Shown here one piece after another: positions 10,458-20,039 of a stretch of 64,000 bases of DNA. The notes beneath the pieces are model-generated. The model saw only the letters and a program-made list of their open reading frames with translations, searched no databases and was not told where the DNA came from. Each line of letters starts with the position of its first letter. The stretch's first letter is position 1. Source of the DNA: Bettongia penicillata ogilbyi (lineage: Eukaryota; Chordata; Mammalia; Diprotodontia; Potoroidae); assembly GCA_023548195.1 (NCBI GenBank), contig JAJHZJ010000416.1, forward strand, positions 1,632,729 to 1,696,728, written 5' to 3'. The position numbers and the translations under genes are program-made.

Positions 10458-11348
10458 ATGCCCAGAAAAGGGAAGAAAAATAAGACTATAGAAAGCTACT
10501 TTGATGGGGTACAGATGTTCCTGCCTTTCAATTCTGATGACAAGGAAGTATTCTTACCATCAGGGAAAGATGTGGAGGTCGGGGCCTCTGTATCCCAGGC
10601 ATCCCAGGTGGATGTCTGGTGGGCTCAGGCCATGGAAGAGCTCAAAAAGGATTTTGAAAATCAAGTTAGACAGGTGGAGGAAAAACTGGGAAGACAAATG
10701 AGAGAGATGCAAGAAAAGCATGAAAAACGGGTCAATACCTTGCTAAAGGAGACCCAAAAAAATGCTGAAGAAAATAACACCTTGAAAAATAGGCTCACTC
10801 AATTGGCAAAAGAGGTTCAAAAAGTCAATGAGGAGAAGAATGCTTTCAAAAGCAGAATGAGCCAAATGGAAAAAGAGGCTCAAAAGCTCACTGAATTTAA
10901 TAGTTCTCTCAAAATTACAATGGAACAGATGGAGTCTAATGACTTTACGAGAAACCAAGAAATCACCAAACAAAACCAAAAGAATGAAAAAATGGAAGAG
11001 AATGTGAAATATCTCATTGGAAAAACAACTGACCTGGAAAATAGATCCAGGAGAGACAATTTAAAAATTATGGGACTACCTGAAAGCCATGATCAGAAAA
11101 AGAGCCTAGACATCATCTTCCATGAAATTATCGAGGAAAACTGCCCTGGTATTCTAGAACCAGAGGGCAAAATAAGTATTGAAAGAATCCATCCATCACC
11201 GCCTGAAAGAGATCCAAAAAGAGAAACTCCTAGGAACATTGTGGCCAAATTCCAGAATTCCCAGGTCAAGAAGGGTTATTGTGAGACTCCAAGCTCCCCC
11301 TTCAATACAAACCATCTTTCAGCGAAAGTTTTGAGTAGGAAGCTTTAG
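10458..11348 (+). CDS. HAL1/L1 ORF1p-like frame with host-derived C-terminus, 296 aa
   Basis: Opens with MPRKGKKNKTIESYF. Residues about 60-195 form a Lys/Glu-rich heptad coiled coil (KNRLTQLAKEVQKVNEEK and similar), the trimerisation region of L1 ORF1p. An RRM-like domain starts with NLKIMGLPES and includes PRNIVAKF. Residues 1-271 come from the element. The last 25 (KGYCETPSSPF... to ...RKL) are read from the target-site duplication and flanking DNA, replacing the rest of the RRM and the C-terminal domain, so RNA chaperone activity is unlikely. No in-frame stop occurs in the HAL1 part. Start chosen by match with the ATG of the sister copies. Translation in vivo is unknown. Confidence 0.7.
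   Translation: MPRKGKKNKTIESYFDGVQMFLPFNSDDKEVFLPSGKDVEVGASVSQASQVDVWWAQAMEELKKDFENQVRQVEEKLGRQMREMQEKHEKRVNTLLKETQKNAEENNTLKNRLTQLAKEVQKVNEEKNAFKSRMSQMEKEAQKLTEFNSSLKITMEQMESNDFTRNQEITKQNQKNEKMEENVKYLIGKTTDLENRSRRDNLKIMGLPESHDQKKSLDIIFHEIIEENCPGILEPEGKISIERIHPSPPERDPKRETPRNIVAKFQNSQVKKGYCETPSSPFNTNHLSAKVLSRKL
11271..11285 (+). repeat. Right target-site duplication of the tail-less HAL1
   Basis: Identical to 9,763-9,777. It directly follows the truncated ORF1 with no A-tract between. Confidence 0.95.
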
Positions 11349-12404
11349 AATCTCTACTCATCTCAAAGGGAGAGAATGTATGAAGGTTTCGAAATTAAAT
11401 TCAATTGAATTCATTTTCATTTTTTTCAAGGGGGGAAATATGATACCACATAGTGCCTTTAGAAGAGATAGAAGAACGTAGATAGAGATTGAGGGAAAAA
11501 AATGTTTTTAAAGACAAGATGACTGGAGGGCTCAATGAAGGAAGACTGTGCTAAAAGAACCCCAGCAACAGTTATTGTGAATGTGCTGAGTACAAATGTG
11601 TCACATAAAGCAGAAGCTTAATAAATTGCAAAATGCTAAATAAATATATATAGGAGCAGACAGTAGGGATCAAACCTCATTCTTCCTTTGTTCTGACATT
11701 CTCCACAAAGAAAAAGATGGTGATTCCATAGCCTGAAGCTATAAAAATTGATTTGTAATCTTAACCTCTAAGTTTACATTTGCAGTTAATTTTTTAAAAT
11801 CAGACTCCTAAAGATTTCTGCCTATATCCATCAATAGATGTGCAGTATGACAAGCCGCTGAGTTGGCTGATGTCTTTAAGGCAAACTAGATTTAAAATGA
11901 ATAATGCATTCCATAACCCAAAAAATGACATTATGGTCCATAGTGCCTTGAGGGATTTTGTGAGTGAACGTTACTTAATGTTCTCTCAAGTATTTCTCAT
12001 TAACTCACAGGATGATCGTACATATGTTACAAGTGTTCAGAAAGGAAATAGAGAGGGTATTCTTGGCCACAAACTCTTTCATGGTAGACAGACCATTCTT
12101 ACTTGATTAAATATTGTAATTTTATTTTCTCAGATAAAAGAAGAGAAGGAGGGAAGGTTCATAAATTTTTATGGGATTTTCCAAATGTGAATTATTCAGA
12201 AAGGATGGACACTATGCTAATTGGCATCAACCCTTAAGCTTAAAGAGAAGAAGCTCAAAGACTTAAGAATATGGAAAGATTTTTCTTCTTAATTCATGAT
12301 CAGTGGCATGGAAGTGCTGTGGAGAGAGGAGGAGGAATCCAGAACTACAGGGGTCTCCCCATTACTAGTCCTCCTTCTTTCCTAGCCCTAGATTTGCTTC
12401 AGTT
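11286..12404. other. Unassigned sequence with one copy of a ~94-bp local repeat
   Basis: No gene recognised. 11,907-12,000 resembles 13,443-13,535. The remainder has no familiar transposon signature. Confidence 0.5.
11907..12000 (+). repeat. ~94-bp unclassified repeat, copy A
   Basis: Aligns with 13,443-13,535 at roughly three quarters identity by eye. Shared core: 'ccatagtgccttg' followed by 'gttctc', one variable base, then 'caagtatttctc'. Confidence 0.7.
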
Positions 12405-13070
12405 CAATTAAGCTAATATTTGTTATGTGCATACTATGCATAAAGTTCTCTGCCAGGCACTCTGAATACAAGGAGAAAAGTAAAATAACCTTTGTCCTAA
12501 AGACGCTTACATTTTGCTGGATGGATGGAGTGTGTGGTGCAGAGGAAGGGAATTATCATTTATTAAGTGCCTACTGTATGCCAGGAACTGTGCCATGCTT
12601 TATCTCATTATCCCACAGATAAGCAATCGCAATGAAAGAAATCAGGAAAGACCTTATGTAGATGAATCTCAGGTTGTGTGATAAAGGAAGCTGGGTACTT
12701 AACAGGTATAAATGAGTGGGGACTGCACCCCAGAGCCTGGGAATCACAGAGCCAGGAGATGTAATGTGTACAGGAAACAACCAGTGCGGTTGGAGTGATA
12801 TAAAATGACTGGGGACATAACCATACTGAGCAAGACATTACTTTCCAATCTGAGGACTTTGCATTTTGTTCTAAAAGCAATAGAAGAAACACACAGAAGA
12901 GTTTTGTGGATGGGCTAGTGGAGTCTAGGACAGTGACATTACTAGTTCTGTGTTTTAGCATTTTTGGTTTGACAGTTGTGTGGATAGGCTGGAGAAAGAC
13001 AAGACTAGAGATGGGAAGTCCAATTAGGAGGCGATTAGAATAGTTCAGGCAGGAAGTGATGAAGCCCTAA
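12405..13070 (-). mobile_element. L2 LINE fragment, part 1
   Basis: The plus strand begins with the antisense L2 3' end ('ctgccaggcactctgaatac', 'gacgcttacattttgctgga'). A possible second L2 or MIR tail occurs near 12,555-12,600. It runs to 'aattaggaggcgattagaat' at about 13,023, the antisense of an L2 ORF2 segment also seen at 54,880-54,915. Internal order is partly unclear. Confidence 0.65.
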
Positions 13071-13071
13071 A

Positions 13072-13312
13072 TTAATAATAACAGTAGTTGACTTAATGTT
13101 TGTAAAGCCCTTTACTTAAATTAGCCAATTTGAACTTCACAGCAGCCTTGTGGTATAATTGCTCTTATAATCCTGTTTCAAAGATGAGGACACTGAGGCT
13201 CAAAAAGTTTAAGTAAATTGGTGAGGGTCACATTGCTCATAATGTGGTAGGATTTGACCATAGGTCTTCCTAACTACAGATCCAGCACTATCCAACCTCC
13301 CTAGGTATAAGT
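13072..13312 (-). mobile_element. MIR-like CORE-SINE inserted in L2
   Basis: Antisense signature: 'tgtttgtaaagccctttac', 'gatgaggacactgaggctca', then 'cataggtcttcctaactaca'. L2 sequence lies on both sides, so this SINE entered the L2 copy. Confidence 0.8.
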
Positions 13313-13314
13313 TA

Positions 13315-13620
13315 TGTAAGAGGAAATAGATCCAAGAGATGCTGCGGAGGTAGAATTGACAAGACTTGTCAACTATTTGGATGGCAGGGGATAGGGATTG
13401 GAGCTGATAGAGAAGGAAGAGTCAAGCATTGGACAAGATCCTTCATTCATAATCCTAAAATAGCATTATATTCCATAGTGCCTTGGGGGATTTCATGAAT
13501 AAATGTTATTTAGTGTTCTCCCAAGTATTTCTCCTGAGTGACTGGAAGGATGATGGTTTGCTCAACAGAAATAGAAAAGTTTGGAGGAGGGATGGGTTAG
13601 GGGAAAAATGTAATAAAATA
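13315..13620 (-). mobile_element. L2 LINE fragment, part 2
   Basis: 'gaggtagaattgacaagact' and 'tgactggaaggatgatggtt' correspond to the antisense L2 ORF2 segments at 54,980-55,000 and 55,320-55,340. Copy B of the ~94-bp repeat (13,443-13,535) sits inside. Confidence 0.65.
13443..13535 (+). repeat. ~94-bp unclassified repeat, copy B
   Basis: Partner of 11,907-12,000, lying between two recognisable L2 segments. Origin unknown. Confidence 0.7.
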
Positions 13621-13636
13621 CCTCTTGCTATCCTTG

Positions 13637-13655
13637 CCCCCACCCCACCCACCCC
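13637..13655 (-). other. Potential G-quadruplex (C-runs on plus strand)
   Basis: The plus strand has C-runs of 5, 4, 3 and 4 separated by single A residues, giving four G-runs with one-base loops on the minus strand. Sequence-based prediction only. Confidence 0.6.
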
Positions 13656-13777
13656 AAAGTGAAAAGCTAATATAGAATGATTGGAATAGTAGACAAGTGG
13701 CTGACTGATTACGGTCATTTTGTTAGCTCATCATTAGTCCATTATTTTTCTTACCTATTCTTAAATAAAAGTGGGGT

Positions 13778-13875
13778 CTCAGATGACTCTCCTGGGCCTC
13801 CGTTTCCTCATCTGTAAAATAAAGGGGTTAGGCAAGATGGTCTCTGAGATTCCTTGCTCTGGATCTATGCTCCTA
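13778..13875 (+). mobile_element. CORE-SINE 3' half with CR1/L3-like tail
   Basis: 'tttcctcatctgtaaaataa' followed by 'aagatggtctctgagattcc...ctctggatctatgctcct', the same body and tail type as 9,053-9,262. 5'-truncated. Confidence 0.75.
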
Positions 13876-14518
13876 TTCTTTATGGCTCTTTATTTGGTTC
13901 CAGTCAGCATGAGCGACCATGTTTAAAAAGAAACATGGGGCAGCAGGGCCCAGAGCAGACAGCTAATGGCTGAGTTCTGTTAAACATACCTCTGATTCTT
14001 CATAGATTTTCTCTATGTATTGACCTGGGTTGTATTGATCTAGAATGCTTCATGGACCTTCCTAAACCTCATTATATTTCTTCCTACCTCTTTGGAACTG
14101 GCTTGTACTATTTACCAAATCAGGACTTTTGATTATACTTTTTATACATGTATGTTAATAATTCTGACTGGTTACATAACAAAAATTGTATTGTATACAC
14201 CCCCCACACACACACATACGTAAACAGGATGCCATGACATAAGTGGATTCTCCATCTTCTCCAAAGAAGCCATAACACTAAACTGCATCATAGACCACCA
14301 ACCTACCGGCAACAAAGCAAATACTGGACCTATCCCTCACTCCTGCCCCTAAACAAGCAATTCTGTCTCCTAATATTCACAAAGACTAGTAGGCCCTGCA
14401 ATTGTGTCCCAAGAATATGGATTACAAGATGATCCCTTCCTAGATCAGGGACTGAAGCTTTTGCATATGGCTACTTACATGAGATCCATACATTAAAAAG
14501 AGAAAGGACAGGTCCTTT
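13876..14518. other. Unassigned sequence with a short CA tract
   Basis: Only a C/CA-rich tract at about 14,200-14,218 stands out. No gene or repeat family recognised. Confidence 0.4.
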
Positions 14519-15075
14519 GTGGCTACAGTGGTGAAATCCATCAGTAAGTGTATGCAAAGTGGATTTTTGTTAGTATTTTTTGGAGTTTGGTTTTCCAGGA
14601 CCCATGACCAGAACAATCTCTTGTTATCAAGTGTAAGCTATGGTTCAAAACATCTCCACAACAGCCCTCAGATTGTAAGGGCCAGGTGTCACCTGTTTAG
14701 ATTGTAAAGGCCAGGACCATGTAGAAGTAGAGTATAAGTATAAAACAGGTGGGCACTGGTCAGTGAGTGGTGGACCTTTAGTAGGATGCTTTGTGTGCCT
14801 TGATCAGCCCCTGTCAAGACTTGGGGGGAATCTGTGCTTGCCTTAACTGGTCCCCATTGAGGTTTGAGGGAATTTAGGGGGATGGACAAGTTGTGCCTAT
14901 CTTGATTGACCCCATCAAGATGCAGGGGGAGTTGCCCTACTTCTCACTGGCCTCTGAAAGAAGGGTGATTAGAGAATGCTATAGGAGTTGGTGCTCGGCA
15001 ACCCCTTGTGATAAAGTTAGATAGAATAAAGTCTGCATTATTTGTTAACCCCTTTGAATTTGTCTTTCCTTTACA
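14519..15075 (+). mobile_element. Candidate solo LTR (endogenous retrovirus-like)
   Basis: A TATA-type box (tataaaa, 14,739-14,745), a polyadenylation signal (aataaa, about 15,024-15,029) some 285 bases later, a U5-like T-rich stretch ending 'tttacaa', repeated ~18-bp motifs upstream ('agattgtaagggccagg' near 14,670 and 14,698) and three tandem ~40-bp units between the two signals. This layout suits an LTR. I found no terminal duplication, no primer-binding site and no retroviral genes nearby, and the ends are guesses. An unrelated tandem repeat is the alternative. Confidence 0.35.
14793..14930 (+). repeat. Three imperfect ~40-bp tandem units with hairpin potential
   Basis: Units at 14,793-14,829, 14,833-14,871 and 14,891-14,930 share a layout: TGTGC, then a CTTGA-like block, CCCC, TCAAG or a variant, and a G-run. 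In units 1 and 3 CTTGA pairs with TCAAG around the CCCC loop. Confidence 0.65.
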
Positions 15076-15187
15076 AAAACAGATCAAAGAACCTGTGCTA
15101 GCAGGCCATCTTGGGTGTGGTAGGGTGCTTACTAATACACTGTCTGCTGGCCCAGATAGAAATATGTAATTCCTATTCCTCTAGTCT

Positions 15188-15382
15188 AAGGAGTCTTCAC
15201 CTTTTTTTGTACCCTAGATCTCTTTGACTGATTCCTTCTCAGAATAATGTTTTTAAATGCATAAAATAGATAATTATCTTGAAATATCTATTCAAACTAA
15301 TTATATTGAAATATAGTGGTCAAAATATCTTTTTTTTTTTAATTCACAGAATCCAGTTTAAGAATTCCTGCTTAGGTTCTGC
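15188..15382 (+). mobile_element. hAT-type non-autonomous DNA transposon relic
   Basis: 'aataatgtttttaaatgcat' and 'attatattgaaatatagtgg' are internal signatures of an old mammalian hAT (Charlie-like) MITE. The outer ends 'ctaaggagtcttcacc' and the reverse of 'agtttaagaattcctgctta' form weak inverted ends. A second copy in reverse orientation lies at 20,424-20,570. Confidence 0.6.
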
Positions 15383-15545
15383 TGATAGTCACCCTGCCTT
15401 CAGGATGCTCCTGCTCTATACTGCCACTGGATGAGTGTATTCTATTTTTATGGAAGCCAATTGATTGCAGGGCTACTTGAGCCCATGGAATCAGCTGCAC
15501 CCACAGTGGTGCTGGTTGTGCAGGATCATATATGTGTATATTATG

Positions 15546-15627
15546 AATGTATATATATATATATATATATGCATATATATGTGTGTGTTTGTGTGTATGT
15601 ATATATGTGCGTGTGTATATATATTTT
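15546..15627 (+). repeat. (TA)n/(TG)n microsatellite
   Basis: Alternating TA, then TATG and TG tracts. The open frames spanning it are repeat artefacts. Confidence 0.9.
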
Positions 15628-15769
15628 TTAACCTCTGAATCACTAAAACAAATCCACATCAGAATGCAACAAAGTCATTTCCCTCCAGTTTGGGGTCCAC
15701 ATCACCAAAAACATAGAATGTCTATCAAGCAAAGCAATGGAATGAAGGATTCTTCCATTGGCAATCCAT

Positions 15770-15877
15770 TTACCCCAATAGAAAGTACACCCCTTCAGGG
15801 AAAAGACTACTAAATTTTTATCTTTATATCCTTAGTGCTACCATGGTGCCTAGAACATAGTGGGTGCTTAACAACTG
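15770..15877 (+). mobile_element. L2 3' end, split by the HAL1 insertion
   Basis: 'tggtgcctagaacatagtgg' and 'gtgcttaacaactg' form an L2 terminus. It stops at the left duplication (aacaactg) of the minus-strand HAL1 and continues at 18,702. Confidence 0.75.
15870..15877 (+). repeat. Left target-site duplication of minus-strand HAL1
   Basis: aacaactg, repeated at 18,694-18,701. Confidence 0.75.
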
Positions 15878-16724
15878 CTTTTTTTTAAATTTTTTTTATT
15901 TTTTAATTTATTTAACTTTTTACATTCATTTTCACAAAATTTTGGGTTCCAAATTTTCTTCCCTTTTATCCCCTCCCTCCACCCCAATACACCAAGCAAT
16001 CTAATTTTCCCTATCACCAATCTGCCCTCTCTTCTATCATCCCTCCCTTCTCTTGTCCCCATCTTCTCTTTTGTCCTGTAGGGCCAGATGACTTTCTATT
16101 CCCCATTAACCGTATTTCTTATTTCTTAGTAGCAAGAACAATACTAAACAGTTGTTCCTAAAACTTAGAGTTTCAAATTCTCCCCATCCCTCCCTCCCCA
16201 CCCATTCCCTTTGGGAAGGCAGGCAATTCAATATAGGCCATATCTGTGTAGTTTTGCAAATGACTTCCATAATAGTCGTGTTGTGTAAGACTAAGTGTAT
16301 TTCCCTCCATCCTATCCTGCCCCTCATTATTTCTATTCTGTCTTTTGATCCTGTCCCTCCCAAGAGTGTTGACTTCAAATTGCTCCCTCCTCCCAATGCC
16401 CTCCCTTCCATCATCCCCCCCCCTTGCTTATCTCCTTCTCCCCCACTTTCCTGTATTGTAAGATAGGTTTTCATACCAAAATGAGTGTGCATTTTATTCC
16501 TTCCTTTAGTCATATGTGATGAGGGTAAATTTCTTGGTTTTTTTCTCAGCTTTCCTCTTTTTCCCTCCACTAAAAAGTCTCCAGCTTGCCTCTTGAATGA
16601 GATATAATTTACCCCATTCCATTTCACCCTCTTTCCTCCCACTACATTTCTCTCTCACCATTTACCTTAATTACTTTTAAGATATGGTCCCATCCTATTC
16701 AATTCACTCTGTGCTCTCTCTCTC

Positions 16725-16767
16725 TGTATGTGCATGCATGTGTGTATGTGTGTGTGCGCACATGTGT

Positions 16768-16806
<39 letters not shown>
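16725..16806 (-). repeat. (CA)n microsatellite inside HAL1 3' UTR
   Basis: TG dinucleotides on the plus strand. The other full-length HAL1 copies have the tract at the same place (30,165-30,218 and 32,486-32,558), so it belongs to the element, with copy-specific length. Confidence 0.95.
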
Positions 16807-16807
<1 letters not shown>

Positions 16808-16940
16808 TCCCACCAACTACCCAGATACTGAAAAATTTTAAGAGTTACAAATATTGTCTTTCCATGTAGGAATGTAAACAGTTCACTTTTGGTAAGTCCC
16901 TTATGACTTCTCTTTGCTGTTTGCTTTTTCATGCTTCTTC

Positions 16941-18033
16941 TCATTCTTGTGTTTGAAAGTCAAATTTTCTTTTCAGCTCTGGTCTTTTCATCAAGAATGC
17001 TGGAAAGTCCTCTGTTTCATTGAAAGACCATATTTTCCCCTGAAGTATTATACTCAGTTTTGCTGGGTAGGTGATTCTTGGTTTGAGTCCTAGTTCCTTT
17101 GACTTCTGGAATATCCTATTCCACACCCTTTGATCCCTTAATGTAGAAGCTGCTAGATCTTCTGTTATCCTGATTGTATTTCCACAATACTGGAATTGTT
17201 TCTTTCTAGCTGCTTGCAATATTTTCTCCTTGACCTGGGAATTCTGGAATTTGGCCACAATGTTCCTAGGAGTTTCTCTTTTTGGATCTCTTTCAGGCGG
17301 TGATCGATGGATTCCTTCAATATTTATTTTGCCCTATGGTTGTAGAATATCAGGGCAGTTTTCCTCAATAATTTCATAGAAGATGATGTCTAGGCTCTTT
17401 TTTTGATCATGACTTTCAGGTAGTCCCATAATTTTTAAGTTGTCTCTCCTGGATCTCTTTACCAGGTCAGTTGTTTTTCCCATTAGATATTTCACATTCT
17501 CTTCCATTTTTTCATTCTTTTGGTTTTGTTTGGTGATTTCTCAGAAAGTCATTAGACTCCATCTGTTCCATTCTAATTTTGAGAGAACTATTATCTTCAG
17601 TGAGCTTTTGAACCACTTTTTCCATTTGGCTAATTCTGCTTTTGAAAGCATTCTTCTCCTCATTGACTTTTTGAACCTCTTTTGCCAATTGAGTGAGCCT
17701 ATTTTTCAAGGTGCTATTTTCTTCAGCATTTTTTTGGGTCTCCTTTAGCAGGGTATTGACCCGTTTTCCATGCTTTTCTTGCATCTCTCTCATTTGTCTT
17801 CCCAGTTTTTCCTCCACCTGTCTAACTTGATTTTCAAAATCCTTTTTGAGCTCTTCCATGGCCTGAGCCCACCAGACATCCAGCTGGGATGCCTGGGATA
17901 CAGAGGCCTCGACCTCCACATCTTTCCCTGATGGTAAGAATACTTCCTTGTCATCAGAATGGAAAGGCGGGAACATCTGTACCCCATCAAAGTAGCTTTC
18001 TATAGTCTTATTTTTCTTCCCTTTTCTGGGCAT
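16941..18033 (-). pseudogene. HAL1 ORF1 (broken), about 365 codons when aligned
   Basis: The start MPRKGKKNKTIESYF is at 18,033. The N-terminal 150+ residues are open (coiled coil), until a short deletion near 17,540 fuses NDFLRN to HQTKPKE and shifts the frame. A further stop lies near 17,335. The C-terminal part (17,258-16,941) is open again and contains RITYPAKLSIILQGK and ends ...FDFQTQE, giving the intact C-terminal domain used as reference for the other copies. It encoded the L1-type trimeric RNA-binding chaperone; it is now dead. Confidence 0.88.
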
Positions 18034-18670
18034 TTTCCCAGCCAGTTACTTGACTTCTGAGATTCCTGTCCACCCCTGCCTAGATCTGCCCAGCTAGTGC
18101 TTGGGCTCTGAGATTCAAATGGGCTTTCCGTGGCAGGCACGACTGCTATTCAATGTGAGCTTAAGTTCTGGTGCTTGGGTGAGGGCAGGGCCGCCTCCCA
18201 GGCTCAGTTCCCTCAGGGGGTTTATGCAGAGACCTGAGCTTCTGCCTGCTGCTCTGGGAGTCCTGGGCCACTGCTGCTGCCTCTGCCACTGCCCCTGCCT
18301 CTGCCACTTCCTCCCGAGGGGGCCCAAGCCACGGAGACACCCCGCTCCCCTCTCGGCCATCCCAGAAGTCTCTCTCACTGACCTGTAGCGCCTGTAGGTG
18401 GAGGGACCTTCAGGGCCGCCGGAGATTCCGTCCCTGAAACCTGCTCGATCTGCTCCTCTGGGGCCGCCGTGCCAGGGCAGGGCAGGGGTGGACTCCACTT
18501 TCCGAGGAGCAACGGACCCCTGGGGATGGCTCTCCAGGGCTCTCTGGAACAGAAATCTTTTCCACTGTGTTTCTGCGTGCCTTGCAGTGCTCCAGAATTT
18601 GTGGGGAGTTCTTCTTGCAGGAAATATATGGGCTGTGGGTTCGGAGCTGGCATACGTGAGTCTTTCTACT

Positions 18671-18686
18671 CCGCCATCTTGGCTCC
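18671..18686 (-). promoter_or_regulatory. YY1-type site at HAL1 5' end
   Basis: ccgccatcttggctcc on plus, the reverse of GCCAAGATGGCGG, at the element's first bases. Confidence 0.65.
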
Positions 18687-18693
18687 ACCCCCC

Positions 18694-18701
18694 AACAACT
18701 G
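18694..18701 (+). repeat. Right target-site duplication of minus-strand HAL1
   Basis: aacaactg directly after the element's 5' end; partner of 15,870-15,877. Confidence 0.75.
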
Positions 18702-18789
18702 TTAAATAATGTGTTTCTTCCAAGGAAGTCTGTATCTGTATCATTATCAAGTACCTCACCCTTTTGATGTATTTGTCAAATTGATGGAT

Positions 18790-19170
18790 ATGGAGCAAAA
18801 CTTCAGGATAATTTTTAATTTGTATTTTACTTATTTTTAGTTCTTTGGAGCATTTTTCATATGGTTTTTGATAAACTGCTTTTCTTCATGTGAAAACTTT
18901 ATGATCATATCTTTTGGGTACTTATATATTAGGAAATGACTCTTGCTCTTATATATTTGCATCAATTCCACATATGGGTATATACCCATCTATAATCACC
19001 TCTACCTCTTATATGGTTAAAAATTCTTCCCTTAGCTATATATGTAAAAGGTATTTTCTTCCCTTCTCTATCTTTTTAATGCCACAATGAATCCTGTATC
19101 CATTTATAGCCTATTGTGGGGTATGCTATGAGATACAATTCCAACCTTAATTTCTACCAGACTTGTTTCT
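18790..19170 (-). mobile_element. Old L1 ORF2 3' fragment
   Basis: 'ggagcatttttcatatggtt', then 'atatcttttgggtacttat' and 'aggaaatgactcttgctct' correspond to the antisense L1 signatures seen at 38,845-38,945. Strongly diverged. Confidence 0.65.
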
Positions 19171-19179
19171 AGTGGTTCC

Positions 19180-19680
19180 CTAGTGTCTCCCAGATCAAAT
19201 ACAAACTGTTTTGTTTTGTTTTTTGGCGTGCATTTAAAACTCTTTATAATCTGAACCTCCCCTACCCTTCCAGTCTTCTCAAATTGTATGCCTTTCTATG
19301 TATTTTATGATCGAACTATACTTGCTTACTTGCTCTTACTCCCCCACAGTGCTATCTTCCATCTCTATGCCTTTGCACTGCCTCTCCTTGTGTACAGTGT
19401 TTTTTCCTCCTCAGCTCCACCTCTTAATTTCCTTGGGTTTCTTCAAGACTCAGCCCAAATCCTACCTTCTAAAGGAGGCTTTAGCAGTCCCTCAGATGTG
19501 AGTGCCTTCCCTTGTCAGATTACTTTGTACCTACTCTTTATATCTCTTGACTATACCCAGTTATTTAGGTGTTGCCTCCTGCCTTGAGGTCAGGGACTGT
19601 TTCTGCCTTTCTTTGTGTTTCTTGTGCTTAGCACTTAGTAATGCTTAATAGATTATTGTTGGCTGACCAATTCACTGTCC
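19180..19680 (+). mobile_element. L2 LINE 3' end
   Basis: 'gtgtctcccagatcaaatac', 'cttcaagactcagcccaaat', 'cctaccttctaaaggaggct', 'ggtcagggactgtttctgcc' and the terminal 'agcacttagtaatgcttaat' occur in the L2 ORF2-end and 3' UTR order. The open frames here are L2 remnants. Confidence 0.85.
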
Positions 19681-19736
19681 ATTTGCAGTGTCTGTCAAAT
19701 ATAGCTACATAGATATATAACTGTACATACATTGTC

Positions 19737-19972
19737 ATTACAGATGATGAGTCATTTCTGGCTCTCTGTGACCCCCATTCAGGTTTTCTTGCCAGGGACA
19801 CTGGAATGATTTGACCTCTCCTTCTCCAGCTCATTTTATGGATAAAGGAACGGGGGCAAACAGGATTAGGTGACGTCCAGCCACATAGCTAGTGAGTGTC
19901 TGAGGCCAGATTTGAGCTCAGGCCCTCCTGACTCCAAGGTTGACACTCTACTCATTGTGCCACCTAGCTGCT
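19737..19972 (-). mobile_element. RTE-tailed CORE-SINE
   Basis: Antisense tail 'ctggctctctgtgaccccca', core with 'ctccagctcattttatggat', head 'gccacctagctgctt'. Nearly complete. Confidence 0.88.
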
Positions 19973-20039
19973 TGATACATATATAGGATGGGCTCTATGT
20001 TTTTCCTCCAGCAGTATCTAAACATTTGAACAATAGGTT

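Larger units (their letters stand above)
9778..11270 (+). mobile_element. HAL1-like element, 3'-truncated within ORF1, no poly(A)
   Basis: Starts with the same GC-rich 5' UTR ('ggaggagccaagatggcgga') as the full-length copies at 15,878-18,693, 27,642-33,412 and 29,339-32,252, and continues into ORF1 at 10,458. It stops at 11,270 inside the codons for the segment after PRNIVAKFQ, with no ORF1 C-terminus, 3' UTR or A-tract. A perfect 15-bp duplication brackets it. A later deletion would normally have removed one duplication, so 3' truncation at integration is the simpler reading. The truncation point differs from anything in the other copies. Confidence 0.93.
15878..18693 (-). mobile_element. 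Full-length HAL1-like element (ORF1-only L1 derivative)
   Basis: About 2.8 kb. Read on the minus strand: YY1-type 5' tip at 18,686-18,671, GC-rich 5' UTR to 18,034, ORF1 at 18,033-16,941, then about 1 kb of 3' UTR with a (CA)n tract (16,806-16,725) and purine-rich, G-rich blocks, ending in a short A-rich tail (15,880-15,915 on plus as T-runs). No endonuclease or reverse transcriptase is present, which defines HAL1-type elements, so it must have been mobilised by L1 ORF2p in trans. It lies within an L2 tail and is flanked by aacaactg. Confidence 0.92.

Noticed and set aside
15372..15813. Open frames on both strands across the TA/TG repeat
   Set aside because: They are produced by the microsatellite (runs of Tyr/Ile/His/Val codons) and have no other support.
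16684..16944. Cys/Val- and Thr/His-rich frames
   Set aside because: They are translations of the (TG)n tract in the HAL1 3' UTR.
19288..19587. 99-codon frame that could look like a small membrane protein
   Set aside because: It lies wholly in an L2 3' end. The hydrophobic look comes from T-rich sequence.
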